DNA from: Apostichopus parvimensis
Taxonomy: Eukaryota > Echinodermata > Holothuroidea > Aspidochirotida > Stichopodidae
Assembly (NCBI GenBank): GCA_000934455.1
Contig: KN884559.1
Span: 18,736 to 82,735 of the forward strand
Length of the DNA stretch: 64,000 bases
Reading direction: 5' to 3'
In this document: one piece after another, positions 49,001-61,933 of the stretch
Position numbering within the stretch: position 1 is the stretch's first letter
How the letters are laid out: each line of letters begins with the position of its first letter
The notes under the pieces: model-generated
The model's input: the letters and a program-made list of their open reading frames with translations, nothing else
The model's database searches: none
What the model was told of the DNA's origin: nothing
Position numbers and translations under genes: made by a program

Positions 49001-52000
49001 GCAATGGTTTCTTAATATTTTTTAAAAACGGCCATTCATGAACCTGTTAAATCTTCCTGAGTCTAAAAGAATGTTTTGTATCATCTATAGAGAATTCATA
49101 TTTTTACTACCAATCCGGCGAGTATCCCAGAGATTGTCAAGAAGTATTTGATCAATGTGAAGGAGACTCCCTTGATTCAGGTGTATATTTGATCCAACCA
49201 GTTGGCGCGAAAGAACCATTCGAAGTGCTTTGTAACAATTCCATTGATGAAGGAAGGTGGACGGTAATGTTTTCTCTTTATTTGATTGATACATTTATAG
49301 TTGAAGGCTTTTCATCTGTTTTATTTTAAAACAAACCTTTCATGATAATTAAATATATACGTCTTCGTTTCGTGTAACATCGTCACATTCATCATCTTAT
49401 TGTTTTGCTGCCACAGGTGTACACAGTGGACCCATTTTTGTTGGAAATGTTGTCACGTAATGTATCGTCTGGCGAACAATTCACTTGGTTGATGGCCAAT
49501 TCATGTATTTAGGAAGCCATTGCTGTATTTAAATTTGTTTCAGTTTTGTATCTAACAAGGTAACCTTTATTTCGGTTAATAATAATAAAGGTTAAATATA
49601 TTTTGTAAAATACAAGTTCATGTCGTTAAGATTAAGTGGTCGCATAAGTAGAATGGAAACTAGACAAAATTGATAGGTAAAACTGTTTTTATTTGATGAT
49701 TTTAAAGTCCTATATGCGTTAGTAGTTAGAAGTAATTTTGTTCTAGAGATATTCATTTTCTGAAAAAAAAATTAAGAAGGGTGGAATTCTTTTGAACATA
49801 AGATGTACAAAGTGTTCGTCCAATTCAAATTTACAGTAAGAAAGAATACATAATCATTGACGTCGTACGGTGTTTACATTTATTACATACAAAAGTTATT
49901 GCAAAGTTAGCAAATGTTTGTTAGTTTGTATTATAAACATACACGAAAATGCAATCATAATAAATGAAACCAGTACCAACAATTGAAATGAAAGCAGTCC
50001 TTACAAGAGGCTCTAACACGATATCGCCAAATTAAATGATCACTTCAACGTGTTACCAGTGCAAATTGTCTACAATTTCTATTCAACACAGGTGTTACAA
50101 CGTCGTATGGACGGATCGATCGATTTCTACCGTTACTGGGATGAGTACAAAAATGGTTTCGGGTTTCTCAATACTGAATTTTGGCTCGGCAACGACAAGA
50201 TTGCTCTTTTGACTAATCAGAAAGACTACGAGCTTAGAATTGACATTACCGATAGGCATGGCTCGTCATACCTTGCAAAGTATAATCTCTTCCGGATCAG
50301 TGATGAACAGAGTAAATATAGACTAGTAAACATCGATGGATATGATTCTACCAGCTCAGTTGGTATGTAAATTTTTATACCATGAAACTTTATGGTAATA
50401 TTAAAGTTAAAATATGAATGATAAAATATATATTTAATGTTCTGAGCAACTTTCTGCAAATTTTTGAGTCATTCACTCATGATAAAAAGCATAATGCAGA
50501 TTTTTTTTGATACTTGTTGAATATAAGACGTACGACAAAGTGCAATGATATCCTCCATAATGTATGTTACCTTCACATAATCAGTGCCACTAGAAGTTCT
50601 TAAATTGGTCAATTATAAACAAATTTCGCGAAATTATGAACTACACACATTACAAGGGCATATTTTAATTTGCCCTACCTGAAGATGTAACTAGATTACT
50701 TTAATTGGTAATAATCTGGTGCACTCCTTATCTTTGATTGGGTCTGTAGGAATGTAGATTTCCCCCACGTAAAACAAAGTGTTGCGTTATATTAATTATG
50801 ACTTCCGTGTAGGTGAAGTATATTTAGCATGTTACCCCGGGTGATCAACAATACTTTACAAGATGAATTCAACTCTTAGTCTGACATGTAATTATTATTA
50901 TTTATTAAGGTTATTCCAAAGTTTGCAAAAAGGTACAGACTGAAAGCATGCAAGCAAGTCATATAACCATAAAACATGCTTCTATAGTTCGTGTTGTGAG
51001 TTGACGTCCTAACATTGGTTATCAGGGGCATTCAACAGTTACGATTGTCAAATAAAGCCACCTGTAGTTCCAAATGTTTTCCTAAACTTCGCTATTCAAC
51101 AACACTGCACTCTTGTAGGACCGTCAATTACCATTGCACACCCTACACCTGTCACCATTAGTTTAGTGACAGAGATAATTGTGATAGATAACTTTCCCAA
51201 CCAGCTAAGATTATTCAGTTCGTATTCTAATTGGGAGGTATAACAGCGTAAATAATTCTTCAAACATGTGACTGAAGCCTCCAGCAAGTCAAAATGTAAA
51301 ATCACCGTGTCATGATTCATGTTTTAATAAGTTTCTCTATCGTCTTTACTGGAAATGCAAATCATCTAATATATTGAAGCTAGAATGACCTGGTGTTTGT
51401 TTATCAAAGTGTTTTCTTTTTTACATGTACCTTGCAAATATGGACAGAAAAGAAACGGGGTATTAAATCACACATTGATAATGATAGCCTCCTGACAATA
51501 TAATTAAACCCGACCTGAAATCTCGCAAAAAGAGCATGATTTTAATGAGATTTTTGTGGGAGTCGTTTACCGTCGAAATCTGCAAAAATAAGATAATGGT
51601 AAAATTAATTTACCAATATAACCAGTTACATATCATTGAAATAAGGACTATAAGTCAATATATCGCTTTCAGTGATTCCTTCTAATGCATCAGTTCACTT
51701 TTGAGAACTAAAGTTGAATTATTTATATATTAAGGTAATACAACTTACCAACTATAATGTATCAGCTTCCGCAGAGTATCATGCACATATTGCAGTCAGT
51801 ATTAATACACATACGTCTTAAATTAAACTATACTAATTACATTGATCTCCCTTTCTTTCTCTTTTATCTCATTTGAACAGGAATTGATCGTATGTCATGG
51901 CATAAAAATAAGTTATTCAGTACGAGGGATCAAGATAACGACGGTTGGAGTGACTACCACTGTGCAGAGAAGCACTCGGGTGCCTGGTGGTTTGGGCATC

Positions 52001-52218
52001 ATTACTATCAACCTAGCAGTACTACATGTGCTTACGATTATTATTGTGAGTTGTTTCCAGTCGGTGGAGGTGGATGTGTCCAGTGTGGGAAATTCCATCC
52101 TAACAGCGACTATGACGGCTCTACACGTGGGACCAACATGTTTTGGGATGACCTTCGTGGTGGAGGAAACAACGATTGTGGACTGATGTATACTGATCTG
52201 AAAATAAGACCGACTTAA
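46099..52218 (+). CDS. Gene D: secreted single-FReD protein, 305 aa
   Basis: Five exons: 46099-46170, 48328-48391, 49091-49263, 50092-50362, 51881-52218 (TAA 52216-52218); 918 nt, 305 residues. Residues 1-24 form a signal peptide (CLIWILICFVATISFSLG). Exon 2 encodes a polar linker with RNRR followed by Ser, a possible furin-type site. Residues 46-305 are one complete FReD: DCQEVF, FEVLC, VLQRR, FWLGN, and TDLKIRPT at the end. The GGGWT motif at the first exon border is EGRWT. The last exon has a long insertion between AWWFGHHYY and the FWDDLRGG region with several extra cysteines. TIL and EGF modules are absent. The intron phases are those of the two-FReD genes, so D shows the undivided domain plan. 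Confidence 0.88.
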
Positions 52219-55200
52219 TTCCTAAGGCTAACAATATGTGAAATTAACTTAACGAGTCGGTTAAACGAGATGTTTGTGCATGGCTAATGCCAGGAAAAGA
52301 AATTTTATCTGACCATATCATGAGTTGACAAAACACTGAGTACTTTGATCTATTTCATATTTTCTTTTGTTTTCCTTTGTCTTCGTTCATTTTCTTCAAT
52401 TTGTAAAAACCCTTTGAATATTTGTAGACAAAATTCCTAACTTGCTCCTGCGATAATTCATAATTACTTTGTAACTTGATTGCATCGAAATATGAATGAT
52501 GTCTCAAATTAGGCACATGTACGATTTTAAACACATCGCTTCTGTTGAAGATCTTTTGAACATCACCACTTTTTAGATCAGTATAATATAAGTCAAATAA
52601 GAATTCTTATGAAGCTTTCTGTTTAATTACAAAAGACTTATTGCAAAAGACTTATTTTATTTAGATTTTTTTTTGAAAATCAGACCTGCATATTCCCAGA
52701 TAAAACATATCCAACACAACTGGGTATCACTCTTTAAATATTGTCGCAACACTATTCTCACAGTGGAAAATTGAATTCATTTGTTGCTTTTTGTATGTGT
52801 GAAATCATTGCATTGCATTGCATCATATGCATGTTGAAGTCTTAATATTAAGCTGCTTCTAAGATATCCATTTTAGTTTAAACCCATATATAAATATGAA
52901 TTTGGAGTCAGTTGTTCAGTACGCAATCAAAATAAAACAAAATGGTATGCAATTGTGCAGTCATATTATATTCAACTGAAATGTTTCGTTTCTCCACCAT
53001 CCTGAGCACCTAGAAAATAGAATAAAATAAAATTAAGGGTAACTCTGAAAACAGAATGGGGACATAAGAATTGGAGAGGAAAAATTGAATTTCTTTTCAT
53101 AAAAAATTGAATACGTTTTAGCTACTAAGGTTAATGCAAACCTACAAATCATTTTTTGTTATAGTTCTAACCAGCGAATTTAAGTTCATATTGCCGATAG
53201 TGACGATCCAGGTAGTATGAAGTTATATTTGTGAGCTTAAATTGTCTTCTTTTTCCCCCGTTATATATTACTTCCAGCCACACTCGGTCGGATCGTTAAA
53301 TATATAGACACCTATCTCCAGACATGGAGCGTACTCATTGTCGATCATGCAGTACGTTTCATTTTAGTTTCGATGCACTTGTAGGAAAACGATAACAATG
53401 CATTTGTTTTACTTGCCAAGATAAATCTGACCATTCTCAGTGTCAACTTGGCTTCTAACGTGAAACGTAACGTGTATACCTGTATAGTAACGGATACGCA
53501 ATGAAGTTAAGGTATTATACGTAGTCAACTGATACTGAAGTTTCCTGCTATTCTTATTGCGTTCCGCTCGATTATCTGCCGTATGAGGGAGTTAACTCAT
53601 TCAGTCACTTTTATGTAAAAGTTAAAGATTTTGTATGTGGTTTACCACTCGACCGCAACTCCGGGACTAGAGGAGAGCAAGAAATTGTACTAACCAGATA
53701 TGGCATGAAGAATATATCTATTTGTTGGCGTAATATGTTACAGCAGGAAATATAGAGACTTGCTCGCAAGTTTTCTCTGTTTTTCTTCTTTTTGTTGCAA
53801 AACTATTGCCACGGTCGTCTACAGCAAAAGAGATCGAGAAAAAGGAATGTGGCAAAAGAAAACATAAAACAGCACTTACACTGTGATCCTCATGAAGTAT
53901 ATCCGGGCTCGTACATATTAATTGTTATGATGCCCATATGTAACTGCTAGAAGATTAACCAATTAGTTTACATAATATTTTGGAAGGTTCACCAGCAATC
54001 TCAACCCAAGACTTAGTTGCTCCTTTATAGCCCCCCTCTCCACTCCCCACTGTTTTTTTTTAGCATGCATTACTACAGCTGACATTCGTTTCATACATCA
54101 CGATAATATAAAACTCACAATTACCGTAGAAATGCGATGGCAAAATGTCCTCTCTAATTTATGTTGTTGTGATAATCCCATTGTAATAACAATTTTTATT
54201 TTTTAATACGAGATTGGTAGTTCTAGCATAAGTAGCTCACTGATGTACACATAATGTAACTATGAACGAAATCCAATACTGACAGAACATCACAATACAT
54301 TTATACAATTTCAACGTTATTTCATGATACGAACAATTTCAATGGACTGAAGGCTTACCACCTGAATGAATGAAATTATATAATGGTTTTCCGTAAAATA
54401 CAATAAAAATGGCAAAATGCAATGTTCGCCTGACAGAAGTATCTTTCCTTCTTAACCACCTCCAATGCTGCTATGAAATGAATCATTATTGATAACCCCA
54501 GTCAAATTTATAGATTACATTTGTCAATTCAAGTGAATGTATCAGCTAGTGTTTCAAAACTACGTATGCTTAACCGAGGTAATGCAGAAAATCGATTATC
54601 CGGGGAAAGGAGAAGTCAAGGAATATCAATCCTAGTGGTAGTTTTATTCATGAAGTCATCTTTGCCTCCCAAGACCCAAATAGTAGTTACCCGACCACAG
54701 TATTGAACTTCTCAGCTTAAATTCTTGCACACGATGTACTTGGTGATTATAGAAGGAACGTATATCATTGTAAGAGCAATCTGAACATGTTAAAATTCTT
54801 CTTGTCACTCTCTGACCGTATTCAGTGCAATACAATCAATCAAAACCTTGTTAAGCGTTTTTATCTTTGTTTTCTGACATTATAACTAATATTGATATCA
54901 ACTTCGTTTTGCTTTTATGTATGAAAACCTTGAAATCAATCAGTCATATGATGAAATATATATCATATTTCACTAATGTAAATGGCTTTTGCAAACAATA
55001 GCAAACGGTGTAGTAAAGTATACGGTTCGGTAAAACATTTTGCTTCTGTACAACGAATTACGAATTTACTTCTCAACTTTGAACATTTAACCTAAACAAA
55101 TTACCTAGTTAAATAAGAGGTTCTCTCTGATGATTATATTGTATTTCAGAGCAAAAAGAAAAGACAGTGTACCTTGGTCATGAGGATGTTAATCTCTCCT

Positions 55201-55742
55201 TTATTTTTCTTCATAATTGAAGTGAGTGTTACTCTGTTACTTATGTGAGCATGGACAAACAACTACATCTGCAACATACCAACTAATTAAGTGCAATGAA
55301 TATATAACTAATCAACGATAACTTCGGAAATTCCTGAGGCAAATGTGCAAGGTTAATATTGAGTGATTAACGTTTTCCTATACCTCAACTGATCTCCATG
55401 AAGAAGAAGAAAATGAAATATTTATTTAGTTGAAGCGTGCAGCTGCCACGTTGCCTCATCATCCAGGCATTCAGCCAACTGACATTCCATTTTACTAAAT
55501 TCAATGAGTCTTCTGATGTACGAATGCCTTTAAATTTCCCTCAATTTAAGTAAAGCACACATTGCACAGTTGGCTGAAAGCCAAACAATTATCGCAAATA
55601 ATCTTTATATATCATTTGCCACGTAAGCACAATCGCTGTCCTCAGGTCATTGATGTTGAAAATATTAAAATTCATTTTTGTCAGTTGTAACATGTGTTTT
55701 CAACCAAACCGTCATTCCTGACTTTCCTTTGAACCAGTAAAG
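52219..55742. other. Intergenic spacer between genes D and E
   Basis: About 3.5 kb without a recognisable gene. AATAAA occurs near 52930 and 53019 and could end gene D transcripts. An 11-bp inverted pair (TCAGCCAACTG at 55471, CAGTTGGCTGA at 55567) may be a small hairpin or MITE end. Confidence 0.5.
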
Positions 55743-58700
55743 ATGGACAATCGTTCGGCTGTTCGAGGGGTATTCGTGTTATTCTGTGTAACGAGAAGCG
55801 TTTTCGCGTCGTCGGTGAGTCAAACATTTGGTTTTATTTTTCCATTTCTTTATTTTATAATATCAAACTTGTCTATGCAATATTTCATTTGTATCCAAAA
55901 CTGTGAGCGTAGTTTTTCACATTAACTACAAAGAGTTTGCGATCCGAGAATTAGCAATCATTGTGTCAGGTATGAATGAATTAAGAACTGCATTAAAAAG
56001 AAACCCATAGTTGTTTTTTCTAAAGTAAAAAAAAAACATAACTTAAAGTCACATATATTGTTTGATAAAATATTTCCAAGCATATACACATTTTTAATAC
56101 ATGTTTAAGCTTTGTTCCAAACAAATTGCCAACCATTTCTTAATTCTCGATTTGGTATACACTGCAATATAAATTTAACAGGACCAGTATCATTCAAATT
56201 AAAACGCGTCCAAGGCTGCTTAGATTATTTTCGATTAGGTAAATTTGAATCTAATGTCCGCTCTGAGTAATGATTGAAGGCTTGATCTTGGCTATACGTA
56301 TGTCATTAGAGCATTCTATTATCGTTCAACTATATCATGGTTGGCTCTTAATCTCCATGTAGCTGAATTTATTTCGTACCATATTAGTATTCGCCTTGTA
56401 TCGTTCTCCCATTGAATTATTGTCGTGTGGTAAAATGTAACGTTCTCCCGTTAAGCCGAGATATATATAAATGCATAGGATATTCGTTGAATCAATGCAA
56501 AGACAGATTAGTCTAATATGCATTTGCAAAAACAAAAATAAATGTAATCTCATATTTCAGAATAAAGACTTAGAAGAATATATCCCTTGTGGCAAAGCTA
56601 CTGATCATTTCAAGTCATAAGGTTCATGAAATAGAAGTTAACACAACTCTGTGTTTGAAATATAAATTGATTGCACTTGACATAATTTGAAGTTTTCTGT
56701 TCTAAACGCAACAAATTTAGAGTTGTATGTAACGTATAAAGATGAAGTATTTTGTTAATTTCGTATAACATAGTGTAACATCGATTCAATCTTATTATAA
56801 AAAACACGACCAGTCTAGCCTGAATCTTGCTTGAATTTAATTCTTCTTCTTTTGTCCTTTTTTATACTTGTATGTACCATTGTAAATTTTCCAGACCTTT
56901 AATTTCTCGTTAGTTTACAAAGTTTTAGCATTTAGCGTAGATTTGATTAAGGATAGGCAATTCGAATTTCTGTTACAGTTGCTGTTAATGTTGCGCCGCA
57001 TGTGATAAATCACAAGACGTTAACAATTGACAGATTTAGTTGTAATTCTTTCTATTACAAATTAATAAACTATATTTTAATATGAATTTAGCCTTCGCAA
57101 AATGCCAATTCGTAGCCAACCAAAAATTAGAAAATAGGTTCCGATTGCCTCTGTGTGTAGCAGTTCACGACGTGCTCAATTCGTCATGTGATTGCTTTAT
57201 TTTCCTAATTCCAATGGTTTCGACTGATAATTGTACACTCTTGTTTCTAAATGATTTCGAATGATTTGTGAGAACTTTATGTAAGGATATGATGAATGTA
57301 CTGTTGTATAGTTGAAGGTATTGAAAAGTAATTCATCATTTTAGTATTGTTTTTAACCATATATGTTAGTTGCGTAAAAAGAAATGAAATGTATATGAAA
57401 TACATATTTAATGTTAGAAAAGCTGTTGATTTTTGAAAGAATATGTAAGGTTACGCTTTGTACACTTCTATTTCGAGTACTTCTATAACAAGTACGATAC
57501 ACCATATAGTAAATTTTGTGACCAAATACTCATGCCAGATCTGTTTTTTTAACAATATATTCTGCGTGCTAACATCATGTTGTAAATTTTTAGAATGGTT
57601 GTTCCATTTGACCAATACTTATGATTTCATCAGTTGTTATATATGAGCATAGATTAAAGATTCCGCGCGTTAGTTCCTTTACCGTATACTTGTTTTTAAG
57701 GCGTCATGCCTTGCACGCCATTTTCTGAATTTATACATTCATTAACTAGTGTTTGTTTTTAAACAGGATAACAACCAAGAGAGTTCACCTTCAACTGTAG
57801 ATGCTTTTCAAGGTAAGATAATAAACTATCAGTTTGTAAACTTTTGACTAACCTGACTCCTTCTTGAGACAACCAATCACGCTAGTTAAGTTCAACTGAG
57901 ATTAATCTCCGTTTAGTGAAATATACATTACGTGCATGTGATTATAACCACAATCCTTTCATCTATATCATCGTAACACATTTTCTAATCCAAGTACAAA
58001 CTGTAGATAATCTTCAGATTCATTGACTGCATATCATTAAATTCTTCCTATTCAACGTGTAAAACTATAACTTACAGATAACACTTGACACAAACTTAGC
58101 CAGCCATTTCAAAACGATATACTTGTTCGCTTTCACTTACAATGGTAATCGTTTTATTCCCAAATATTGTTTTACAATTTAATGTATTACCTTGCGTTGT
58201 AACTCCTCATATAACTTATGGATAAAGGGATCCGTTGCATTGCTAAAATTAATATAAATTACTGTCAAGTTTAATTTTTCAGCCTGGTTCAATATTAACT
58301 TGTTGCTTTACATGAACCAGGTGATCCTTACTTCTTTTATCAACGTTCTGAATATCCGAAGGACTGTCGAGATGTTCAACGCCAATGTTCTACATCAAGC
58401 TCTAGTGAAGTATACCTCATCAAACCAGATGGTTATGAAGAACCATTTGAGGTATTCTGTAACCATGACGTCGGAACAGGAGGATGGACGGTATGTTTCC
58501 CGCAGAAAGTTTACATTGGATCATTTTGATGTGTTCTTGATTTACTTCAACATGGTCGTGTAAAAGAAAGAAAAAAAGTGTCTCAGTGCATTTTGCCATA
58601 TATTGTAACATAATATGAAAGTCACATTATTTATACAATTAAACGAAACAAAACTGTGGCCATTAGGAGTAAAGGTTCTGCTGAATTTTACAACACTACC

Positions 58701-60050
58701 AACTTCTTTTACAAAATGATTGATATTTTTTTGTTTATTCTCTTCAAGGTTATTCAGCGACGCACCGACGGTTCCGTAAATTTTAACAGAAATTGGTCAG
58801 AGTATAAAGAAGGCTTTGGATTTTTTGCAACTGAGTTTTGGCTCGGCAATAAAAAGCTATCGTACTTGACAAATCAAGCAGAATACGAACTTCGTGTGGA
58901 TATGACCTTGTCCAATGGATCGTCCTTTCAATCAGCATACAAAGGTTTTCGTATTGCTGATGAATGGAGTCAGTATAACATTGTGAATATGATCGCACTT
59001 GACAGCAACGCAGGTAAGTTTGAACCATCAGAGAAGATTATACACATTAATTGTCTTTTTAAGATCGTCACCAATATATCAACATATCAATATATATCAT
59101 TGTGTGTGTATAAATATATATAAATACAGTAATTCCAAAATTCATAACGTTTTCGATGTGACTGTGTCTTATTGATGTCAGCAAAAACACAACGTTTTTA
59201 GCAATTCAAAATGAGAGTAAAATCCTTGATATTATGCCACTTCAAGTAAAAATGGTCAAATCTTAAAATCATTCAGTATTGCTTAATATATTCCCAGTTG
59301 AAAACTGACTGGGAAACACTAAATCAATTAAATTTTAGGTTCATGCTTCTTTCTTCTTCTTTGTCGTTTGTGTTTAGACTCATTAATCTCTGCCTGTCCA
59401 TCCAACAAGATCTTTGGAATATGCAACTGTCAGGGAACATGTAACTATCCTAATGGAACATCTGGATGTAACAATGACTGCTTGGGTAGTGAGGGCTGCA
59501 TCTGTCCTGCTGGTTTCTTAATGCAAGAGAGTGACTGTATTCCTACAAAGGAATGTGGATGCTTTGCTACAGAGGCCAATTTGGTCATTCCAGTAAGATA
59601 TTGTTTTTCAAACAAATCAATAAAAAACGTTTGTTTAATTTCCATTTTCCTTTGCATAACGAGAGTTAAAACAGTTTGGTTAATATTGTACTTTAAATAT
59701 TCGTACTTGAATGGGGAAGCGTCTGTTAGCGATACTTGCACACTACAATGATAAGTTACTATTTTCAGTAATTATTTATAATTTTCGCCAAAATTTAAAG
59801 TTTCATATTGCACCGTAATTACTGTACATTAGAAGATGATAATTTAACAACTATCATCATGCTTGTCATCGCCCTTCTAGAATGGAGAAACCTTTGTCAG
59901 CGATGATTGTACTCAAAAGTGTTCCTGTAGCAATAACCGACTTACCTGTGAAGTTGACTACAGCTGTGGTACCAATGCTGTGTGTGGTGTCAAGAATGAT
60001 GTACGACAGTGTTATTGTAATGAGGGATACGAAGGTGACGGTCAATCTTG
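55743..60050 (+). CDS. Gene E, exons 1-6 (copy 1), runs into an assembly gap
   Basis: Exons: 55743-55814 (signal peptide, 24 residues, VRGVFVLFCVTRSVFASS), 57767-57812 (linker DNNQESSPSTVDAFQ), 58321-58490 (FReD start), 58749-59013 (FReD middle, FWLGNKKLSYLTNQ), 59378-59592 (TIL, GCICPAGF), 59881 to the gap at 60051 (TILa-like and EGF-like, CYCNEGYEGDG). Exon lengths of 46, 170, 265 and 215 nt equal those of B and C. The protein is secreted and of the truncated-FReD-TIL-TILa-EGF-FReD type; the second FReD is found only after the third exon block (63494 onward). Nearest paralogue is gene A, very close in exons 4-7. Confidence 0.85.
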
Positions 60051-60100
60051 NNNNNNNNNNNNNNNNNNNNNNNNNNNNNNNNNNNNNNNNNNNNNNNNNN
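60051..60100. other. Assembly gap (50 N)
   Basis: Exactly 50 N between the EGF-like exon of copy 1 and the last codons of a FReD-start exon of copy 2. A round size suggests an unmeasured gap. Confidence 1.
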
Positions 60101-61689
60101 GATGGACGGTATGTTTCCCGCAGAAAGTTTACATTGGATCATTTTGATGTGTTCTTGATTTACTTCAACATGGTCGTGTAAAAGAAAGAAAAAAAATGTC
60201 TCAGTGCATTTTGCCATATATTGTAACATAATATGAAAGTCACATTATTTATACAATTAAACGAAACAAAACTGTGGCCAATAGGAGTAAAGGTTCTGCT
60301 ACATTTTACAACACCACCAACTTCTTTTACAAAATGATTGATATTTGTTTGTTTATTTTCTTCAAGGTTATTCAACGACGCACCGACGGTTCCGTAAATT
60401 TTAACAGAAATTGGTCAGAGTATAAAGAAGGCTTTGGATTTTTTGCAACTGAGTTTTGGCTTGGCAATAAAAAGCTATCTTACTTGACAAATCAAGCAGA
60501 ATACGAACTTCGTGTGGATATGACCTTGTCCAATGGATCGTCCTTTCACTCAGCATACAAAGGTTTTCGTATTGCTGATGAATGGAGTCAGTATAACATT
60601 GTAAATATGATCGCACTTGACAGCAACGCAGGTAAGTTTGAACCACCAGAGAAGATTATACACATTAATTGTCTTTTTAAGATCGTCACCAATATATCAA
60701 CATATCAATATATATCATTGTGTGTGTATAAATATATATAAATACAGTAATTCCAAAATTCATAACGTTTTCGATGTGACTGTGTCTTATTGATGTCAGC
60801 AAAAGCACAACGTTGTTAACAATTCAAAATGAGAGTAAAATCCTTGATATTATGCCACTTGAAGTAAAAATGGTCAAATTTTGAAATTATTAAGTGTTGC
60901 TTAATATATTCCCAGTTGAAAACTGACTGGGAAACACTAAACCAATTAAATTTTAGGTTCATGCTTCTTTCTTCTTCTTTGTCGTTTGTGTTTAGACTCA
61001 TTAATCTCTGCCTGTCCACCCAACAAGATCTTTGGAATATGCAACTGTCAGGGAACATGTAACTATCCTAATGTAACCTCTGGAAGTAACAATGACTGCT
61101 TGGGTAGTGAGGGCTGCATCTGTCCTGCTGGTTTCTTAATGCAAGAGGGTGACTGTATTCCTGCAAAGGAATGTGGATGCTTTGCTACAGACGCCAATTT
61201 GGTCATTCCAGTAAGATATTGTTTTTCAACCACATCAATAAAAAAAAACGTTCGTTTAATTTCCATTTTCTTTTGCTTAACGAGAATTATAACAGTTTGG
61301 TTAATATTGTACTTTTAATATTCCTACTTGAATGGGGAAGCGTCTGTTAGCGATACTTGCACACTACAATGATAAGTTACCAATTTCAGTAATTATTTAT
61401 AATTTTCGCCAAAATTTAAAGTTTCATATTGCATCGTAATAACTGTACATTAGAATATGATAATTTAACAACTATCATCATGCTTGTCATTGCCCTTCTA
61501 GAATGGAGAAACATTTGTCAGCAATAATTGCACTCAAAAGTGTTCCTGTAGCAATAACCGACTTACCTGTGAAGTCGACTACAGCTGTGGTACCAATGCT
61601 GTGTGTGGTATCAATAATGATGTACGACAGTGTTATTGTAATGAGGGATACGAAGGTGACGGTCAATCTTGTGAAGCTGTACATACACA
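60101..61689 (+). pseudogene. Gene E exon block copy 2 (partial, chimeric ends)
   Basis: Contains the last 8 nt of a FReD-start exon (60101-60108), the FReD-middle exon 60367-60631, the TIL exon 60996-61210 and most of the TILa/EGF exon from 61502. At about 61686 this exon breaks off mid-codon-series and continues as the intron sequence that precedes the FReD-start exon, so no donor site or second FReD follows. It differs from copies 1 and 3 at scattered positions, including a Ser in place of a TIL cysteine. Most likely a misplaced second haplotype; a real partial duplication is possible. Confidence 0.6.
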
Positions 61690-61933
61690 GATAACACTTG
61701 ACACAAACTTAGCCAGCCATTTCAAAACGATATACTTGTTCGCTTTCACTTACAATGGTAATCGTTTTATTCCCAAATATTGTTTTACAATTTAATGTAT
61801 TACCTTGCGTTGTAACTCCTCATATAACTTATGGATAAAGGGATCCGTTGCATTGCTAAAATTAATATAAATTACTGTCAAGTTTAATTTTTCAGCCTGG
61901 TTCAATATTAACTTGTTGCTTTACATGAACCAG

